A DNA stretch of 64,000 bases from Roseomonas sp. E05 (GTDB lineage Bacteria; Pseudomonadota; Alphaproteobacteria; Acetobacterales; Acetobacteraceae): NCBI RefSeq assembly GCF_030063475.1, contig NZ_JASIRT010000008.1, positions 62,001 to 126,000 of the forward strand, given 5' to 3'. The notes under the pieces are model-generated. The model was not told the DNA's origin and did no database searches. It saw only the letters and a program-made list of their open reading frames with translations. Shown here in pieces: positions 33,012 to 42,467 of this stretch. Position 1 is the stretch's first letter. Every line of letters starts with the position of its first letter. The position numbers and the translations under genes were made by a program.

Positions 33012-34439
33012 TCAATGCTGCGGGTGTGGGCCGCCGGCGGAGTGGCGCATCGCCGGCGCCGGAGTGATGCCGCTGGTGCGGATCGGCTGGTTCTCCTCCG
33101 GCCCCGGCTCGGCCTCGTGCGGCGGCTGGCTGAACAGGCGGAGCAGGAACCAGATGCCGGCGCCGAAGACGATGAAATAGACCAGGATGAAGCCCAGCAA
33201 CGAAACGCTGACCGCCGGCGCCGCCAGCGGCGAGACGCTCTCGGCGGTGCGCAGCAGGCCATAGACGGTGAAGGGCTGCCGCCCCGCCTCGGTGGTCACC
33301 CAGCCGGCGATGACGGCGAAGAGCCCGGCCGGCCCCATCGCCACCGCCACGCGGAGGAAGGGCCGGGCATCGTAGAGCCGGCCGCGCCAGCGGAGAAAGA
33401 GCGAGACCAGCCCCAGCATGGCCATCGCGGTACCGAGCCCGACCATCACCCGGAAGGCCCAGAAGACCAGCGGCACGTCGGTGGGACGGACGTCGGGCGG
33501 AAAGTCCTTCAGGCCGGGCGTCTCGCCGTTCAACTCATGTGTCAGAATGAGGGCCGAGAGTTTCGGCACCTCCAGCAGCACATGGGTTTCCTCCGCCGCC
33601 ATGTCGGGCTGGCCGAGCAGGATCAGCGGCGCGCCGCGCTGCCGTTCCCAGTGGCCCTCCATGGCGGCCACCTTCTGCGGCTGGTGTTCCAGCGTGTTCA
33701 GCCCGTGCATGTCGCCAATGAAGATCTGAATCGGCGCGACGATCGCGGCCATCCACATTGCCATCGAGAACATCTTGCGGGCGCCGGCGTTGCGGCTGTC
33801 GCGCAGCAGGTGGAAGGCGCCCACGCCGCCGACGATGAAGGCGGTGGTCAGATAGGCCGCGGTGACAGTGTGCACGAAGCGGAAGGGGAAGGAGGGATTG
33901 AAGATGATCGCCCACCAGTCCTCCGGCATGAAGCGGCCATCCGGCGCGATGCTGTAGCCCTGCGGCGTATGCATCCAGGAATTGGCCGAGAGGATCCAGA
34001 AGGCCGAGATCAGCGTGCCAAGCGCGACCAGGCAGGTGGCGGTGAAGTGCAGCCCCTTGCCGAGGCGCTCCAGCCCGAACAGCATGATGCCGAGGAAACC
34101 AGCCTCCAGGAAGAAGGCGGTCAGCACCTCATAGCCCATGACGGGGCCGATCACGTTGCCGACCCGGTCGGAGAACACCGACCAGTTGGTGCCGAATTGG
34201 TAGGACATGACGACGCCGGAGACGACGCCCATGGCGAAGGCGATGGCGAAGACCTTCAGCCAGTAGCGGAACAGGTCGAGATAGGCCGCGCGGCCGGTGG
34301 CGAGCCACAGCCCCTCCAGCACCATCAGGAAGCTGGCCAGCCCGATGGTGAAGGCGGGGAACAGGAAATGGAAGGAAACGGTGAAGGCGAACTGAAACCG
34401 TGCCAGATCCAGCGCGCTCGGCAGGAACTCCCAGCCCAT
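33012..34439 (-). CDS. cydA: Cytochrome bd ubiquinol oxidase subunit I (short Q-loop type)
   Basis: A 475-residue membrane protein carrying the haems and the quinol site. Haem-ligand region FQFAFTVSFHFLFPAF has the His near residue 19; FRFVHTVTAAYLTT holds a second His. HQPQKVAAMEGHW is the Q-loop KxAAxEG element, and TTEAGRQPFTVYGLLRT the conserved GRQP motif. The protein lacks the long C-terminal Q-loop insertion of E. coli CydA, resembling cyanide-insensitive (CioA-like) oxidases. No cydDC export genes accompany it. GGAG seven bases before the ATG at 34437-34439 supports the start. Confidence 0.95.
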   Translation of the reverse strand: MGWEFLPSALDLARFQFAFTVSFHFLFPAFTIGLASFLMVLEGLWLATGRAAYLDLFRYWLKVFAIAFAMGVVSGVVMSYQFGTNWSVFSDRVGNVIGPVMGYEVLTAFFLEAGFLGIMLFGLERLGKGLHFTATCLVALGTLISAFWILSANSWMHTPQGYSIAPDGRFMPEDWWAIIFNPSFPFRFVHTVTAAYLTTAFIVGGVGAFHLLRDSRNAGARKMFSMAMWMAAIVAPIQIFIGDMHGLNTLEHQPQKVAAMEGHWERQRGAPLILLGQPDMAAEETHVLLEVPKLSALILTHELNGETPGLKDFPPDVRPTDVPLVFWAFRVMVGLGTAMAMLGLVSLFLRWRGRLYDARPFLRVAVAMGPAGLFAVIAGWVTTEAGRQPFTVYGLLRTAESVSPLAAPAVSVSLLGFILVYFIVFGAGIWFLLRLFSQPPHEAEPGPEENQPIRTSGITPAPAMRHSAGGPHPQH

Positions 34440-34450
34440 CACGACACTCC

Positions 34451-34463
34451 GTCACAAGGTGAC
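34451..34463. promoter_or_regulatory. Short inverted repeat in the cydA leader
   Basis: GTCAC-AAG-GTGAC lies 12 bp upstream of the cydA start codon, overlapping the untranslated leader. It could be a regulator site or a small hairpin near the ribosome-binding site. It does not match the FNR box (TTGAT-N4-ATCAA). Confidence 0.3.
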
Positions 34464-34610
34464 ATTTGGAGGCGAGGCTGAAGCCGCGAGGTTCCAGCCA
34501 TGGTGCCATTCCGCATCTGAGGTGGAATTTGCACGCCGGAAGGTCCGGGCGATAGGTAGGTGCCGTTTACAATCCGCGCCCCGGTGCCGGGCGCTGCACC
34601 GGAGGACGCC

Positions 34611-35387
34611 ATGTCGGACGCCATCACCTTGCCCCGGACCCCCTCGCTGCGGCTCGACGGGCGGCGGGCCCTGGTGACCGGGGCGGGGCGGGGCATCGGC
34701 CTGGCCGCCGCCGCTGCACTGGCCGAGGCGGGTGCGCATGTGGCCCTGGTGGCCCGCAGCGCCGCCGAGATCGAGGGTGCGGCGGGTGCCATCCGCCGCG
34801 CTGGCGGCTCGGCCGAGGCACTGCCGCTCGATGTCGCGGATGCGGCCGCCGTGGAGGCAGCGCTGACGGCGCGCGAGCCCTTTGACATTCTCGTGAACAA
34901 CGCCGGCACCAACCGCCCCGCCCCCTTCCTGGAGGTGAAGCCGGAGGATTTCGACACGGTGGTCGGCCTGAACCTGCGGGCCGCCTTCTTCATGGCGCAG
35001 GCGGTGGCGAAGCGGCTGGCGGCCGCAGGGAAGCCGGGCTCGATCATCCAGATGTCCTCGCAGATGGGGCATGTCGGCGGCCCGCGGCGCAGCGTCTACT
35101 GCGCAACGAAGCACGCGTTGGAGGGCATGACAAAGGCCATGGCCATTGAGCTTGGCCCGCTCGGCATCCGCGTGAACACCATCTGCCCCACCTTCATCGA
35201 GACGCCGCTGACGCGGCCATTCTTCGAGGAACCGGCTTTCCGCGAATGGGTTCTTTCAAAGATCAAGCTCGGCCGCCTCGGGCAGGTGGAGGACCTGATG
35301 GGTGCGGTGGTGTTCCTGGCCTCCGATGCCTCGGCGCTGATGACCGGCAGCGCCATGCTGCTGGATGGCGGCTGGACGGCCGAGTAG
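34611..35387 (+). CDS. SDR family NAD(P)-dependent oxidoreductase
   Basis: A 258-residue classical short-chain dehydrogenase. The cofactor loop TGAGRGIG is at residues 23-30, [11 protein letters not shown] marks the NNAG motif, SSQMGHVG holds the catalytic Ser, and [10 protein letters not shown] the YxxxK pair. Such enzymes in similar contexts are gluconate-5-dehydrogenase-like or FabG-like, oxidising a secondary alcohol of a sugar acid; the substrate is not defined. GGAGG lies five bases before the ATG at 34611. It starts the rightward half of a catabolic cluster and is followed by a LacI-type operator. Confidence 0.9.
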   Translation: MSDAITLPRTPSLRLDGRRALVTGAGRGIGLAAAAALAEAGAHVALVARSAAEIEGAAGAIRRAGGSAEALPLDVADAAAVEAALTAREPFDILVNNAGTNRPAPFLEVKPEDFDTVVGLNLRAAFFMAQAVAKRLAAAGKPGSIIQMSSQMGHVGGPRRSVYCATKHALEGMTKAMAIELGPLGIRVNTICPTFIETPLTRPFFEEPAFREWVLSKIKLGRLGQVEDLMGAVVFLASDASALMTGSAMLLDGGWTAE

Positions 35388-35406
35388 CGCCTCACGGGAA
35401 GCGTGA

Positions 35407-35444
35407 TTGCATACGGATGCAAAGTCGCTTGCATCCGTATGCAA
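35407..35444. promoter_or_regulatory. Double palindromic operator for a LacI-family regulator
   Basis: TTGCATACGGATGCAA (35407-35422) and TTGCATCCGTATGCAA (35429-35444) are exact reverse complements separated by AGTCGC. Each is also nearly self-palindromic (TTGCAT-N4-ATGCAA), the symmetry and size bound by LacI-type dimers. The centres are 22 bp apart, about two helical turns, allowing side-by-side or tetrameric binding. The site lies 50 bp upstream of the HisD-like gene, and a LacI regulator is encoded directly after it. Confidence 0.8.
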
Positions 35445-35494
35445 AGCCGCTCCAGAGTGGCGCCACGAACCGCCAGCCGAGGGAAGGGAACGGC

Positions 35495-36781
35495 ATGATC
35501 CGCTATCTCAAGAAGGGTGCCGAAGCGGCCGAGACCGCCGAGTACGACCGCAAGGTCCGCCAGACCGTCGAGGGCATCCTGGCCGATGTCGAGGCGCGCG
35601 GCGATGCCGCGGTGCGTGAGCTGTCGGAGAAGTTCGACAAATGGACGCCTGAGAGCTTCCGCCTTTCGCAGGAGCAGATCCAGGCGCTGATCGACAGCCT
35701 GCCCGCGCAGGTCATCGAGGACATCAAGTTCGCGCAGAGCCAGATCCGCCGCTTCGCCGAGGCGCAGAAGGCCTGCCTGAAGGACCTGGAGATCGAGACG
35801 CTGCCGGGCGTTACGCTTGGCCACAAGAACATCCCGGTGGAGAGCGTCGGCTGCTACATCCCCGGCGGCCGCTACCCGATGGTGGCCTCGGCGCATATGA
35901 GCGTGCTGACCGCCAAGGTGGCCGGCGTGCCGCGCGTCATCGCCTGCACTCCGCCGCTGAACGGGCAGGCGCCCGCCGCCACGGTCGCCGCCATGGCGAT
36001 GGCCGGCGCCGATGAGATCTACCTGCTCGGCGGCATTCAGGCCGTCGCCGCCATGGCGCTCGGCACCGAGACGGTCAAGCCGGTGGACATGCTGGTCGGT
36101 CCCGGCAACGCCTTTGTCGCGGAGGCGAAGCGGCAGCTCTACGGACGCGTCGGCATCGATCTCTTCGCCGGCCCGACGGAGACGCTGGTGATCGCCGACG
36201 ACACGGTGGATGCCGAGATCTGCGCCACCGACCTGCTGGGTCAGGCGGAGCACGGCCCGACCTCGCCGGCGGTGCTGCTGACCACCTCGAAGAAGATCGC
36301 CGAGGGCATCGAGGCCGAGATCCAGCGCCAGCTCAAGGTGCTGCCGACGGCTGACATCGCCAGCGTCTCCTGGCGCGACCACGGGCAGGTCATCCTCTGC
36401 GACACCGACGAGGAGATGCTGCAGGTGGCGGATGACATTGCCTCCGAGCATGTGCAGGTGATGACGAAGAACCCGCGCTGGTTCCGCGACAACATGCGCA
36501 ATTACGGCGCGCTGTTCCTTGGCCCCGAGACCAATGTGGCCTATGGCGACAAGGTGATCGGCACCAACCACACCCTGCCGACCAAGAAGGCGGCACGCTA
36601 CACCGGTGGCCTCTGGGTCGGTAAGTTCATCAAGACCTGCACCTGGCAGGAGGTGAAGCCGGAGGCCTCGGCGATGGTGGGCGAGTACTGCTCGCGCCTC
36701 TGCGCCATCGAGAACTTCGCCGGCCACAAGGAGCAGGCGGACATCCGCGTGCGCCGCTACGGCGGCAAGAACGCCGCCTGA
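35495..36781 (+). CDS. Histidinol-dehydrogenase paralogue (HisD/HpsN superfamily)
   Basis: A 428-residue zinc- and NAD-dependent dehydrogenase. The family signature contains PAVLLTTSK after [12 protein letters not shown], carrying the zinc-binding Gln and His. ASEHVQVM supplies the Glu-His catalytic pair, [14 protein letters not shown] the zinc Asp, and [12 protein letters not shown] the final His, so the two-step alcohol-to-acid chemistry looks intact. The N-terminus [13 protein letters not shown] resembles catabolic paralogues such as HpsN (sulfopropanediol dehydrogenase) rather than biosynthetic HisD. Its setting, between an SDR and a LacI regulator and away from his genes, supports a catabolic role. 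It probably oxidises a terminal CH2OH to carboxylate. Confidence 0.85.
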   Translation: MIRYLKKGAEAAETAEYDRKVRQTVEGILADVEARGDAAVRELSEKFDKWTPESFRLSQEQIQALIDSLPAQVIEDIKFAQSQIRRFAEAQKACLKDLEIETLPGVTLGHKNIPVESVGCYIPGGRYPMVASAHMSVLTAKVAGVPRVIACTPPLNGQAPAATVAAMAMAGADEIYLLGGIQAVAAMALGTETVKPVDMLVGPGNAFVAEAKRQLYGRVGIDLFAGPTETLVIADDTVDAEICATDLLGQAEHGPTSPAVLLTTSKKIAEGIEAEIQRQLKVLPTADIASVSWRDHGQVILCDTDEEMLQVADDIASEHVQVMTKNPRWFRDNMRNYGALFLGPETNVAYGDKVIGTNHTLPTKKAARYTGGLWVGKFIKTCTWQEVKPEASAMVGEYCSRLCAIENFAGHKEQADIRVRRYGGKNAA

Positions 36782-36782
36782 A

Positions 36783-37808
36783 ATGGAGGTCGCGCCGCGC
36801 CCGCCCGCCACGCCTGCATCACCGACGGTGATCACGGCGCGCGAGCTGGCGCGGCATCTCGGCGTCTCGCAGTCCATGGTGTCCCGGGCCTTCAGTCCGG
36901 GCGCCTCGATCGCGCCGGAGATGCGGGCGCGGGTGCTGCGCGCGGCCGAGGAGCTGGGCTACCGGCCCAATGTCATTGCCGCCGCGCTGTCACGCCGGCG
37001 CAGCAGCATCGTCGCCATCGTCATGGCGGAGCTGACCAACCCCTTCTATCCCGCCGTGCTGGAGCAGCTCACCGAGGCCCTGCAGGCGGCCGGGCTGCAG
37101 TCGCTGCTCTTCACCGTGCCGCCGGGGCAGCCGGCCGATTCCTGCCTGCCGTTGCTGCGCCAGTACCATGTGGATGCGGTGGTCATCACCTCGGCGAGCC
37201 TCTCCTCCGCCGGGGCGGCGGAATGGCTGGGCGACGGGCGCGCCGCCGTGCTGTTCAACCGTACCGCCGCCGGCCCGACGGCGCTCGACAGCGTGGCCTG
37301 CGACAACCTGGCTGGCGGGCGCGCGGCCGCCGAGGCGCTGCTGGCGCAAGGCCGCCGGCGGCTCGCCTTTGTGGCGGGACGCGCCGACACCTCGACGAGC
37401 CAGGACCGCGAGCGCGGCTTCCGCGCCGCGCTGGCGGAGCGAGGCCTGCCGCCGCCTCTGCGGGTGGAGGCAGGGGACTTCTCCTACGAGGCCGGCCACC
37501 GTGCCGCGCTCGCCCTGACGGGAGAGGCCGACGGCATCTTCTTCGCCAACGACATCCTGGCGCTGGGGGGGCTGGATGCACTGCGGCACGAGTCGGGCCT
37601 GCGCGTGCCTGCTGATGTGGCGGTGATCGGCTTCGACGACATCCCGATGGCGGCCTGGCCGGCATACCGCCTCACGACGCTGCGCCAGCCCGTCCCCGCC
37701 ATGGTGGCGCGTGCCGTGGAACTGCTGCAGGCGCGGCTGGGCGGCACGGCGGGACCGCCGCGGGGCGAGCGCCTGCCGGCCGAACTGGTCGCCCGCCAGT
37801 CGCTCTAG
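36783..37808 (+). CDS. LacI family transcriptional regulator (first)
   Basis: A 341-residue repressor-type regulator. The N-terminal helix-turn-helix TARELARHLGVSQSMVSRAF (residues about 18-37) with the hinge RPNVIAAALSRRRS is followed by a periplasmic-binding-like effector domain (IVMAELTNPFYPAVL, VIGFDDIPMAAWPAYRLTTL). It starts one base after the upstream gene's stop, so it is co-transcribed and probably autoregulated through the double palindrome at 35407-35444. The effector is presumably the substrate of the cluster. It is clearly related to the second LacI protein (42464-43519). Confidence 0.92.
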   Translation: MEVAPRPPATPASPTVITARELARHLGVSQSMVSRAFSPGASIAPEMRARVLRAAEELGYRPNVIAAALSRRRSSIVAIVMAELTNPFYPAVLEQLTEALQAAGLQSLLFTVPPGQPADSCLPLLRQYHVDAVVITSASLSSAGAAEWLGDGRAAVLFNRTAAGPTALDSVACDNLAGGRAAAEALLAQGRRRLAFVAGRADTSTSQDRERGFRAALAERGLPPPLRVEAGDFSYEAGHRAALALTGEADGIFFANDILALGGLDALRHESGLRVPADVAVIGFDDIPMAAWPAYRLTTLRQPVPAMVARAVELLQARLGGTAGPPRGERLPAELVARQSL

Positions 37809-37910
37809 CTGCCTGCGTCGCAACGGAGAGCAAATAGTAAGGTCCTGAGCGCAAAAAAGCCCTGTTTTCAGAGCCGCTGACAGGCCCCCCTGGGGCCCCG
37901 GGGTCCTTCG

Positions 37911-40013
37911 ATGCTTGAGCGCCTGACTCTCCGCCATATCCTTTACGGGGCCATTGGCATCCTTGCCTTTCTCGCGGCCGTCCAGGCTGCGCTGGGCGTA
38001 CGAACGGCCTTCTCCTCGCGGCAGGCGGCGCTGGCCGCCGACGAGGCCAATGAGGTGACCGATCTCTTCCTCACCGCCGCCGGCGCCTGGGCGCAGGAGC
38101 GCGGTGGAACGGCCATGGCGCTTGGTGCGTCGGGGCCCGCCTCCGAGGAGCAGCGCAAGGGGCTGCAGGCCCGGCGCGCCGAGGCCGATGCCGCGCTGGC
38201 CCAGGCCCTGGCGCGGCTGCAGGCGGCCGGGCGGGACCGCGGCGCCGCGGTCCGCGATCTCCTCGGCAGGCTCGCCGCCGCCCAGGCGGAGATCGGCCGG
38301 CTGCGCGGCCGCGCCGATGCGGCGACGGCGCGCCCGCGCGCGGAACGGGATGCGGCGCTGCCGGCGGCCTGGTGGCAGGGCATGCAAACATTGATCGAGA
38401 TCTCGCAGGAGCTGCGGCTGGCGCAGGAGACGCGGAGCCATGAGATGGAGGCGCGGCTCGCGCAGCTGAACGCCTTCAAGCACTTCGTCTGGTTGGCCAG
38501 CGAGTTCCTGGGCCGCGAGCGCGGTGTGCTCGCCGGCATCCTCGCCAGCGGCGAGGCGATCACGCCCACACGGCTGGAGGAGCTTGCCACCTATCGCGGC
38601 CGGGTGGAGACCGCTTCGACGATGCTCGCCGCCGCGGTCGCCACCGGCGATGTCAGCCCTGAGACCGCCGCTGCCACCGAGGCGGTGCGCGCCCGCCTCG
38701 CCGGGCCTTTCCAGCAGCTCCGCGCCGCGATCTATGCGGCGGGCACGGCGGGCAGACCCTATCCGGTCGCCGGCGCGGAATGGTGGCAGGAAGCCACGGC
38801 GACCATCGAGGCGACGCGCGCGCTCGCCACCGCCGCCGGCAAGGAGGCTGCGCAGCTCGCCGCCGGAGCCTCCGCCCAGGCCCTGACCGGCAGTCTGCTG
38901 AACCTGCTCAGCCTGGTTCTGGCGCTGGCCGTCGGCGCCACCGCCCTGCTGGTCGTGGCCAGGCGCGTGGTGCGCCCCGTTGTGGCCATGACAGCCGTGA
39001 TGCGGCGGCTCGCCACCCGTGACTTCTCGGCCGAGGTGGGCGGCCAGGAACGCCACGACGAAATCGGCGCCATGGCCGACGCCCTGCAGGTCTTCAAACA
39101 GGGCATGATGGAGGCCGACCGCCTTTCCGCTGCCCAGCGTGCCGAGCAGGAGGCCAAGGTGGCGCGCGGCGCCCGGATGGACGCGCTGGCGCAGGGCTTC
39201 GAGGCGAAGGCGCAGCAGCTCGCCGATGCGCTGGCCTCGGCCGCCACCGAACTGCAGGCCACGGCGCGCTCGATGAGCGGCAGCGCCAGCCAGGCCGGCG
39301 AGCAGGCCGGCGCCGTCGCTGCCGCCGCCACACAGGCCAGCACCAATGTGCAGACCGTCGCCGCGGCGGCGGATGAGCTTTCCGCCTCGGTGGTCGAGAT
39401 CGCGCGGCAGGTGCAGCACTCCAACGCCGTGGCGCGGCGTGCGGCGGAGGGCGCGCAGCATACCGACGCCACGGTGCGGGCCCTTGCCGGCGCCGCCCAG
39501 CGCATCGGTGATGTGGTCGGGCTGATCAGCAGCATCGCCGGGCAGACCAACCTGCTGGCGCTGAACGCGACGATCGAGGCGGCGCGGGCGGGCGAGGCCG
39601 GCAAAGGTTTCGCCGTGGTCGCCTCGGAGGTGAAGACGCTGGCCTCGCAGACCGCCAAGGCGACCGAGGAGATCGGCAGCCAGATCGCGCAGATCCAGAC
39701 TGCGACAGGTGAGGCGGTGCAGGCGATTCAGAGCATCGCCGGGGTGATCGACGAGGTGAGCCAGATTGCCGGCGCCATCGCCGCGGCGGTGGAGCAGCAG
39801 GGGGCGGCGACGCAGGAGATCGCCCGCAACGTGCAGCAGGCGGCCGCCGGGACCCAGGAAGTGACGCGGCATATCCACGGCGTCTCGCAGGTGGTGGGCG
39901 CGACGGGGCATGCCGCCCAGGACGTGCTGACGGCGGCGAATGACGTTTCGCGCCAGTCCGAGACACTCAACCACGAGGTCGCCAGCTTCCTCGCCGGCAT
40001 CAGGCTGGCCTGA
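37911..40013 (+). CDS. Methyl-accepting chemotaxis protein (within the catabolic cluster)
   Basis: A 700-residue chemoreceptor. One membrane helix near residues 10-30 and a second near 323-347 bracket a roughly 290-residue helical periplasmic sensor domain; [14 protein letters not shown] in it recalls nitrate-sensor-like (NIT) helical modules. A HAMP domain (about 347-400) is followed by the signalling coiled coil, whose hairpin tip [20 protein letters not shown] is near residue 543. It should feed CheA/CheW, such as those at 25-30 kb. Its place between the two halves of the catabolic cluster suggests it senses the same nutrient. Confidence 0.92.
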   Translation: MLERLTLRHILYGAIGILAFLAAVQAALGVRTAFSSRQAALAADEANEVTDLFLTAAGAWAQERGGTAMALGASGPASEEQRKGLQARRAEADAALAQALARLQAAGRDRGAAVRDLLGRLAAAQAEIGRLRGRADAATARPRAERDAALPAAWWQGMQTLIEISQELRLAQETRSHEMEARLAQLNAFKHFVWLASEFLGRERGVLAGILASGEAITPTRLEELATYRGRVETASTMLAAAVATGDVSPETAAATEAVRARLAGPFQQLRAAIYAAGTAGRPYPVAGAEWWQEATATIEATRALATAAGKEAAQLAAGASAQALTGSLLNLLSLVLALAVGATALLVVARRVVRPVVAMTAVMRRLATRDFSAEVGGQERHDEIGAMADALQVFKQGMMEADRLSAAQRAEQEAKVARGARMDALAQGFEAKAQQLADALASAATELQATARSMSGSASQAGEQAGAVAAAATQASTNVQTVAAAADELSASVVEIARQVQHSNAVARRAAEGAQHTDATVRALAGAAQRIGDVVGLISSIAGQTNLLALNATIEAARAGEAGKGFAVVASEVKTLASQTAKATEEIGSQIAQIQTATGEAVQAIQSIAGVIDEVSQIAGAIAAAVEQQGAATQEIARNVQQAAAGTQEVTRHIHGVSQVVGATGHAAQDVLTAANDVSRQSETLNHEVASFLAGIRLA

Positions 40014-40036
40014 GGGGGCGCGCGAGCCGCGCCCCC
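40014..40036. terminator. Hairpin between convergent chemoreceptor and gntP genes
   Basis: GGGGGCGCG (40014-40022) pairs with CGCGCCCCC (40028-40036) around a five-base loop, immediately after the chemoreceptor stop and 9 bp from the gntP stop. It lacks a T-run, but its position suits a bidirectional transcription stop. Confidence 0.6.
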
Positions 40037-40045
40037 GGTACCTTC

Positions 40046-41431
40046 TTAGAAGCTGCCAAAGGTGCTTCCCAGCACGATGACGGTAATCAGCGCCAGCACC
40101 GGGATCACCAGGTTCACCATGAAGATGTCGCCGTAGGAGGTGCGGTGCGTGAGGCCGGTGATGGTCAGCAGCGAGATCACCGCGCCGTTATGGGGCAGCG
40201 AGTCGAAGCCGCCCGAGGAGAGGGTGGCGATGCGGTGCAGCAGCTCCGGGTTGATGCCCAGCTCCGCCGCGCGCGCCATGTAGGTGCTGCCGAGCGTGTC
40301 CAGCGCGATCGAGAGGCCGCCCGAGGCCGATCCGGTGATGCCCGCCAGTGCGTTCACCGCAATGGCCAGCGAGATGGCGGGCGTGCCCGGCGCGATGGAG
40401 ACCACCGCATCCCGCACCACGGTGAAGGCAGCCAGGGAGGCGATGACAGCGCCATAGCCCACCTCGCTGGCCGTGTTGAAGATCGGTAGCAGCGAGCCCA
40501 TCGTGCCCTCGTTGAGCGTCTTCTGCGGGCTGCGGAGATAGCGGCGCTGCAACAGCAGCACGCTCAGGATGGCGCCGACCAGCGCCACGATCAGCGCCCA
40601 GGTGCCGATCACTGCCGAGGGCGCGACATTGCCGTAGACCTGCTCGGACAGGTAGGCGAGCTCCATCTCCGGGAAGATGACAAGCGAGAACAGCGCATTG
40701 AGGCCGATCACCGTGACGATCGGCAGCATCGCCAGGGCGAAGCCGGGGCGGCCGCTATCCTCGAATTCCGGCAGGTTCTCCTCATGCACGCCATAGCCTT
40801 CGCCGGCCGCCTGGGCGCGGCGGGCGCGGGCCTGCAGCCAGGCCAGGCCGCCGAACAGCATGATGCAGCCGGCGATGATGCCAAGGCCCGGCGCGGCGAA
40901 GGTGGTGGTGCCGAAGAAGCGCGTGGGGATGGCGTTCTGGATCGCCGGCGTGCCGGGGAAGGCCGTCATGGTGAAGGTGAAGGAGCCGAGCGCAATGGCG
41001 GCGGCGATCAGGCGCTTCGGCACACCGGCCTCGCGGAACAGCGCGGCGGCGATCGGGTAGATGGCGAAGGCCACGACGAAGAGCGAGACGCCGCCATAGG
41101 TCAGCACGCCGCAGGCCAGCGTCACCGCCGCGATGGCGTGGCGGGCGCCGAGTCGCTGCACGATGGTGTGCGCGATGGTGGTGGAGGAGCCGCTGTCCGC
41201 CATCAGCTTCCCGAAGATCGCGCCAAGCATGAAGATCGGGAAGAACAGCACGACATACCTGCCAAGGCTGCTCATGAAGATCTGCGTGTAGGTGGCGAGC
41301 AGCGGCCCGCCCTGCGCCAGCAGCACGGCGAAGGCGGCCATGATCGGCGCCAGAACGAGGACGTTCCAGCCACGATAGGCGAAAAACATCAGTCCCGCGA
41401 GCGAGAGGACGATGGCGATTGTGCCTAGCAA
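40046..41431 (-). CDS. GntP family permease
   Basis: A 461-residue inner-membrane transporter with about 12-14 hydrophobic helices. GGVSLFVVAFAIYPIAAALFREA and TAFPGTPAIQNAIPTRFFGTT are typical of GntP-type H+ symporters (conserved positions about 113-135 and 154-174). Characterised relatives import gluconate, idonate, fructuronate or other small hydroxy-acids and ketone bodies. It is the last gene of a leftward lacI-dehydrogenase-gntP group, so its substrate is presumably what the two dehydrogenases act on. Confidence 0.88.
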   Translation of the reverse strand: MLGTIAIVLSLAGLMFFAYRGWNVLVLAPIMAAFAVLLAQGGPLLATYTQIFMSSLGRYVVLFFPIFMLGAIFGKLMADSGSSTTIAHTIVQRLGARHAIAAVTLACGVLTYGGVSLFVVAFAIYPIAAALFREAGVPKRLIAAAIALGSFTFTMTAFPGTPAIQNAIPTRFFGTTTFAAPGLGIIAGCIMLFGGLAWLQARARRAQAAGEGYGVHEENLPEFEDSGRPGFALAMLPIVTVIGLNALFSLVIFPEMELAYLSEQVYGNVAPSAVIGTWALIVALVGAILSVLLLQRRYLRSPQKTLNEGTMGSLLPIFNTASEVGYGAVIASLAAFTVVRDAVVSIAPGTPAISLAIAVNALAGITGSASGGLSIALDTLGSTYMARAAELGINPELLHRIATLSSGGFDSLPHNGAVISLLTITGLTHRTSYGDIFMVNLVIPVLALITVIVLGSTFGSF

Positions 41432-41522
41432 GGGACGCTCCTTGTACTGTCAGTCGTTGTGGCACGCCGCTCCCGCGGTGCGGACCGGGGCGGGTGGGAA
41501 GCGTGGAGGGGAAGGCGCGGGC

Positions 41523-42467
41523 TCAGTCCGGCTGGCTGCGCAGGTGCTTCACCAGCGCCATCAGGCGCCGGTTGCGCCAGTCGGTGCGGGCTTCGAGCTG
41601 ATCGGCGGGAAGCACCTTGCGGCGCTCCTGCTCGGCACGGGCGATAGCCTCGGCCGACCAGGGCTGCGGGTCTTTCCGGGAGAGCGCGATGCTGTGGTAG
41701 AGCGGCGCCAGCCGGGCCGAATAGTCGGCGATGCCGCCGGGCGCGTTCAGGTCGATGGTCTCGAAGGGGCCCATGAAGGCCCAGCGCAGGCCGAGCCCGT
41801 GTGAGACGGTGCGGTCGATGTCGGCGGCGCTGGCCAGCCCGGCCTCGTAGAGCGCCCACGCCTCGTTCAGCAGCGCGCCTTGCAGCCGGTTGAGGATGAA
41901 GCCCTCGATCTCGCCGTTCACCACGATCGGCGCCTGGCCCCAGCCCTCCATGGCGGCACGCAGCACCGGCAGGATGTCCGGATCGGTCCAGGGCGCCGGC
42001 ACCAGCTCGACCAGCGGCACCAGATGCGGCGGGTTCACCGGATGCGCCACCAGGAAGCGCGACCGGTTCTTCAGCCCGGCGGTGAAGGCCGAGGCCGGGA
42101 TGCCGGAGGAGGAGGAGCCGACGATCGCCTCCGGCCGCATCGCGGCGTCGATGCCGGCGCAGACGTCCCGCTTCACCTCGACGCGCTCCAGCACGGATTC
42201 CTGCACGTAGTCGGCGGGGCCGACGGCCTCCTCCAGCGCCTCGCAGACGGTGATGCGGGCCAGCGCCTCATCGACCGAATCCACCAGCCCGGCGCCGCGC
42301 ATGTCCTCCAGCATGGCGCGGATGCGGCCGGGCATGCGGGCGCGCAGTGCCGGATCGGCGTCGAAGGCGCGCACGGTGGCGCCGCCGCGCGCGAAGACCA
42401 GCGCCCAGCCGGAGCCCACCAGCCCCGCGCCGACAATGGCGACGGTGTTCAGGGTATGCGGTGTCAT
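41523..42467 (-). CDS. 3-hydroxyacyl-CoA-dehydrogenase-fold enzyme, L-gulonate 3-dehydrogenase-like
   Basis: A 314-residue NAD-dependent dehydrogenase. The Rossmann motif is VAIVGAGLVGSGWA (residues 8-21); SSSSGIPASAF and FLVAHPVNPPHLVPLVELVP contain the catalytic Ser/His region, and GFILNRLQGALLNEAWAL the C-terminal helical domain. The single-domain length and the HPxNPPHLxPLVE pattern are those of the lambda-crystallin/L-gulonate 3-dehydrogenase group, and of carnitine dehydrogenase, rather than fatty-acid oxidation enzymes. Its ATG overlaps the stop of the upstream LacI gene (ATGA). Confidence 0.85.
   Translation of the reverse strand: MTPHTLNTVAIVGAGLVGSGWALVFARGGATVRAFDADPALRARMPGRIRAMLEDMRGAGLVDSVDEALARITVCEALEEAVGPADYVQESVLERVEVKRDVCAGIDAAMRPEAIVGSSSSGIPASAFTAGLKNRSRFLVAHPVNPPHLVPLVELVPAPWTDPDILPVLRAAMEGWGQAPIVVNGEIEGFILNRLQGALLNEAWALYEAGLASAADIDRTVSHGLGLRWAFMGPFETIDLNAPGGIADYSARLAPLYHSIALSRKDPQPWSAEAIARAEQERRKVLPADQLEARTDWRNRRLMALVKHLRSQPD

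Noticed and set aside
35495-36781. Annotation as biosynthetic hisD
   Set aside because: No histidine genes are nearby, the N-terminus differs from biosynthetic HisD, and the context (SDR, LacI, operator) is catabolic.
36990-39974. A 994-codon open frame on the minus strand across the first lacI and chemoreceptor genes
   Set aside because: The plus-strand genes have clear domains; the antisense translation has no recognisable motif and shadow-type composition.
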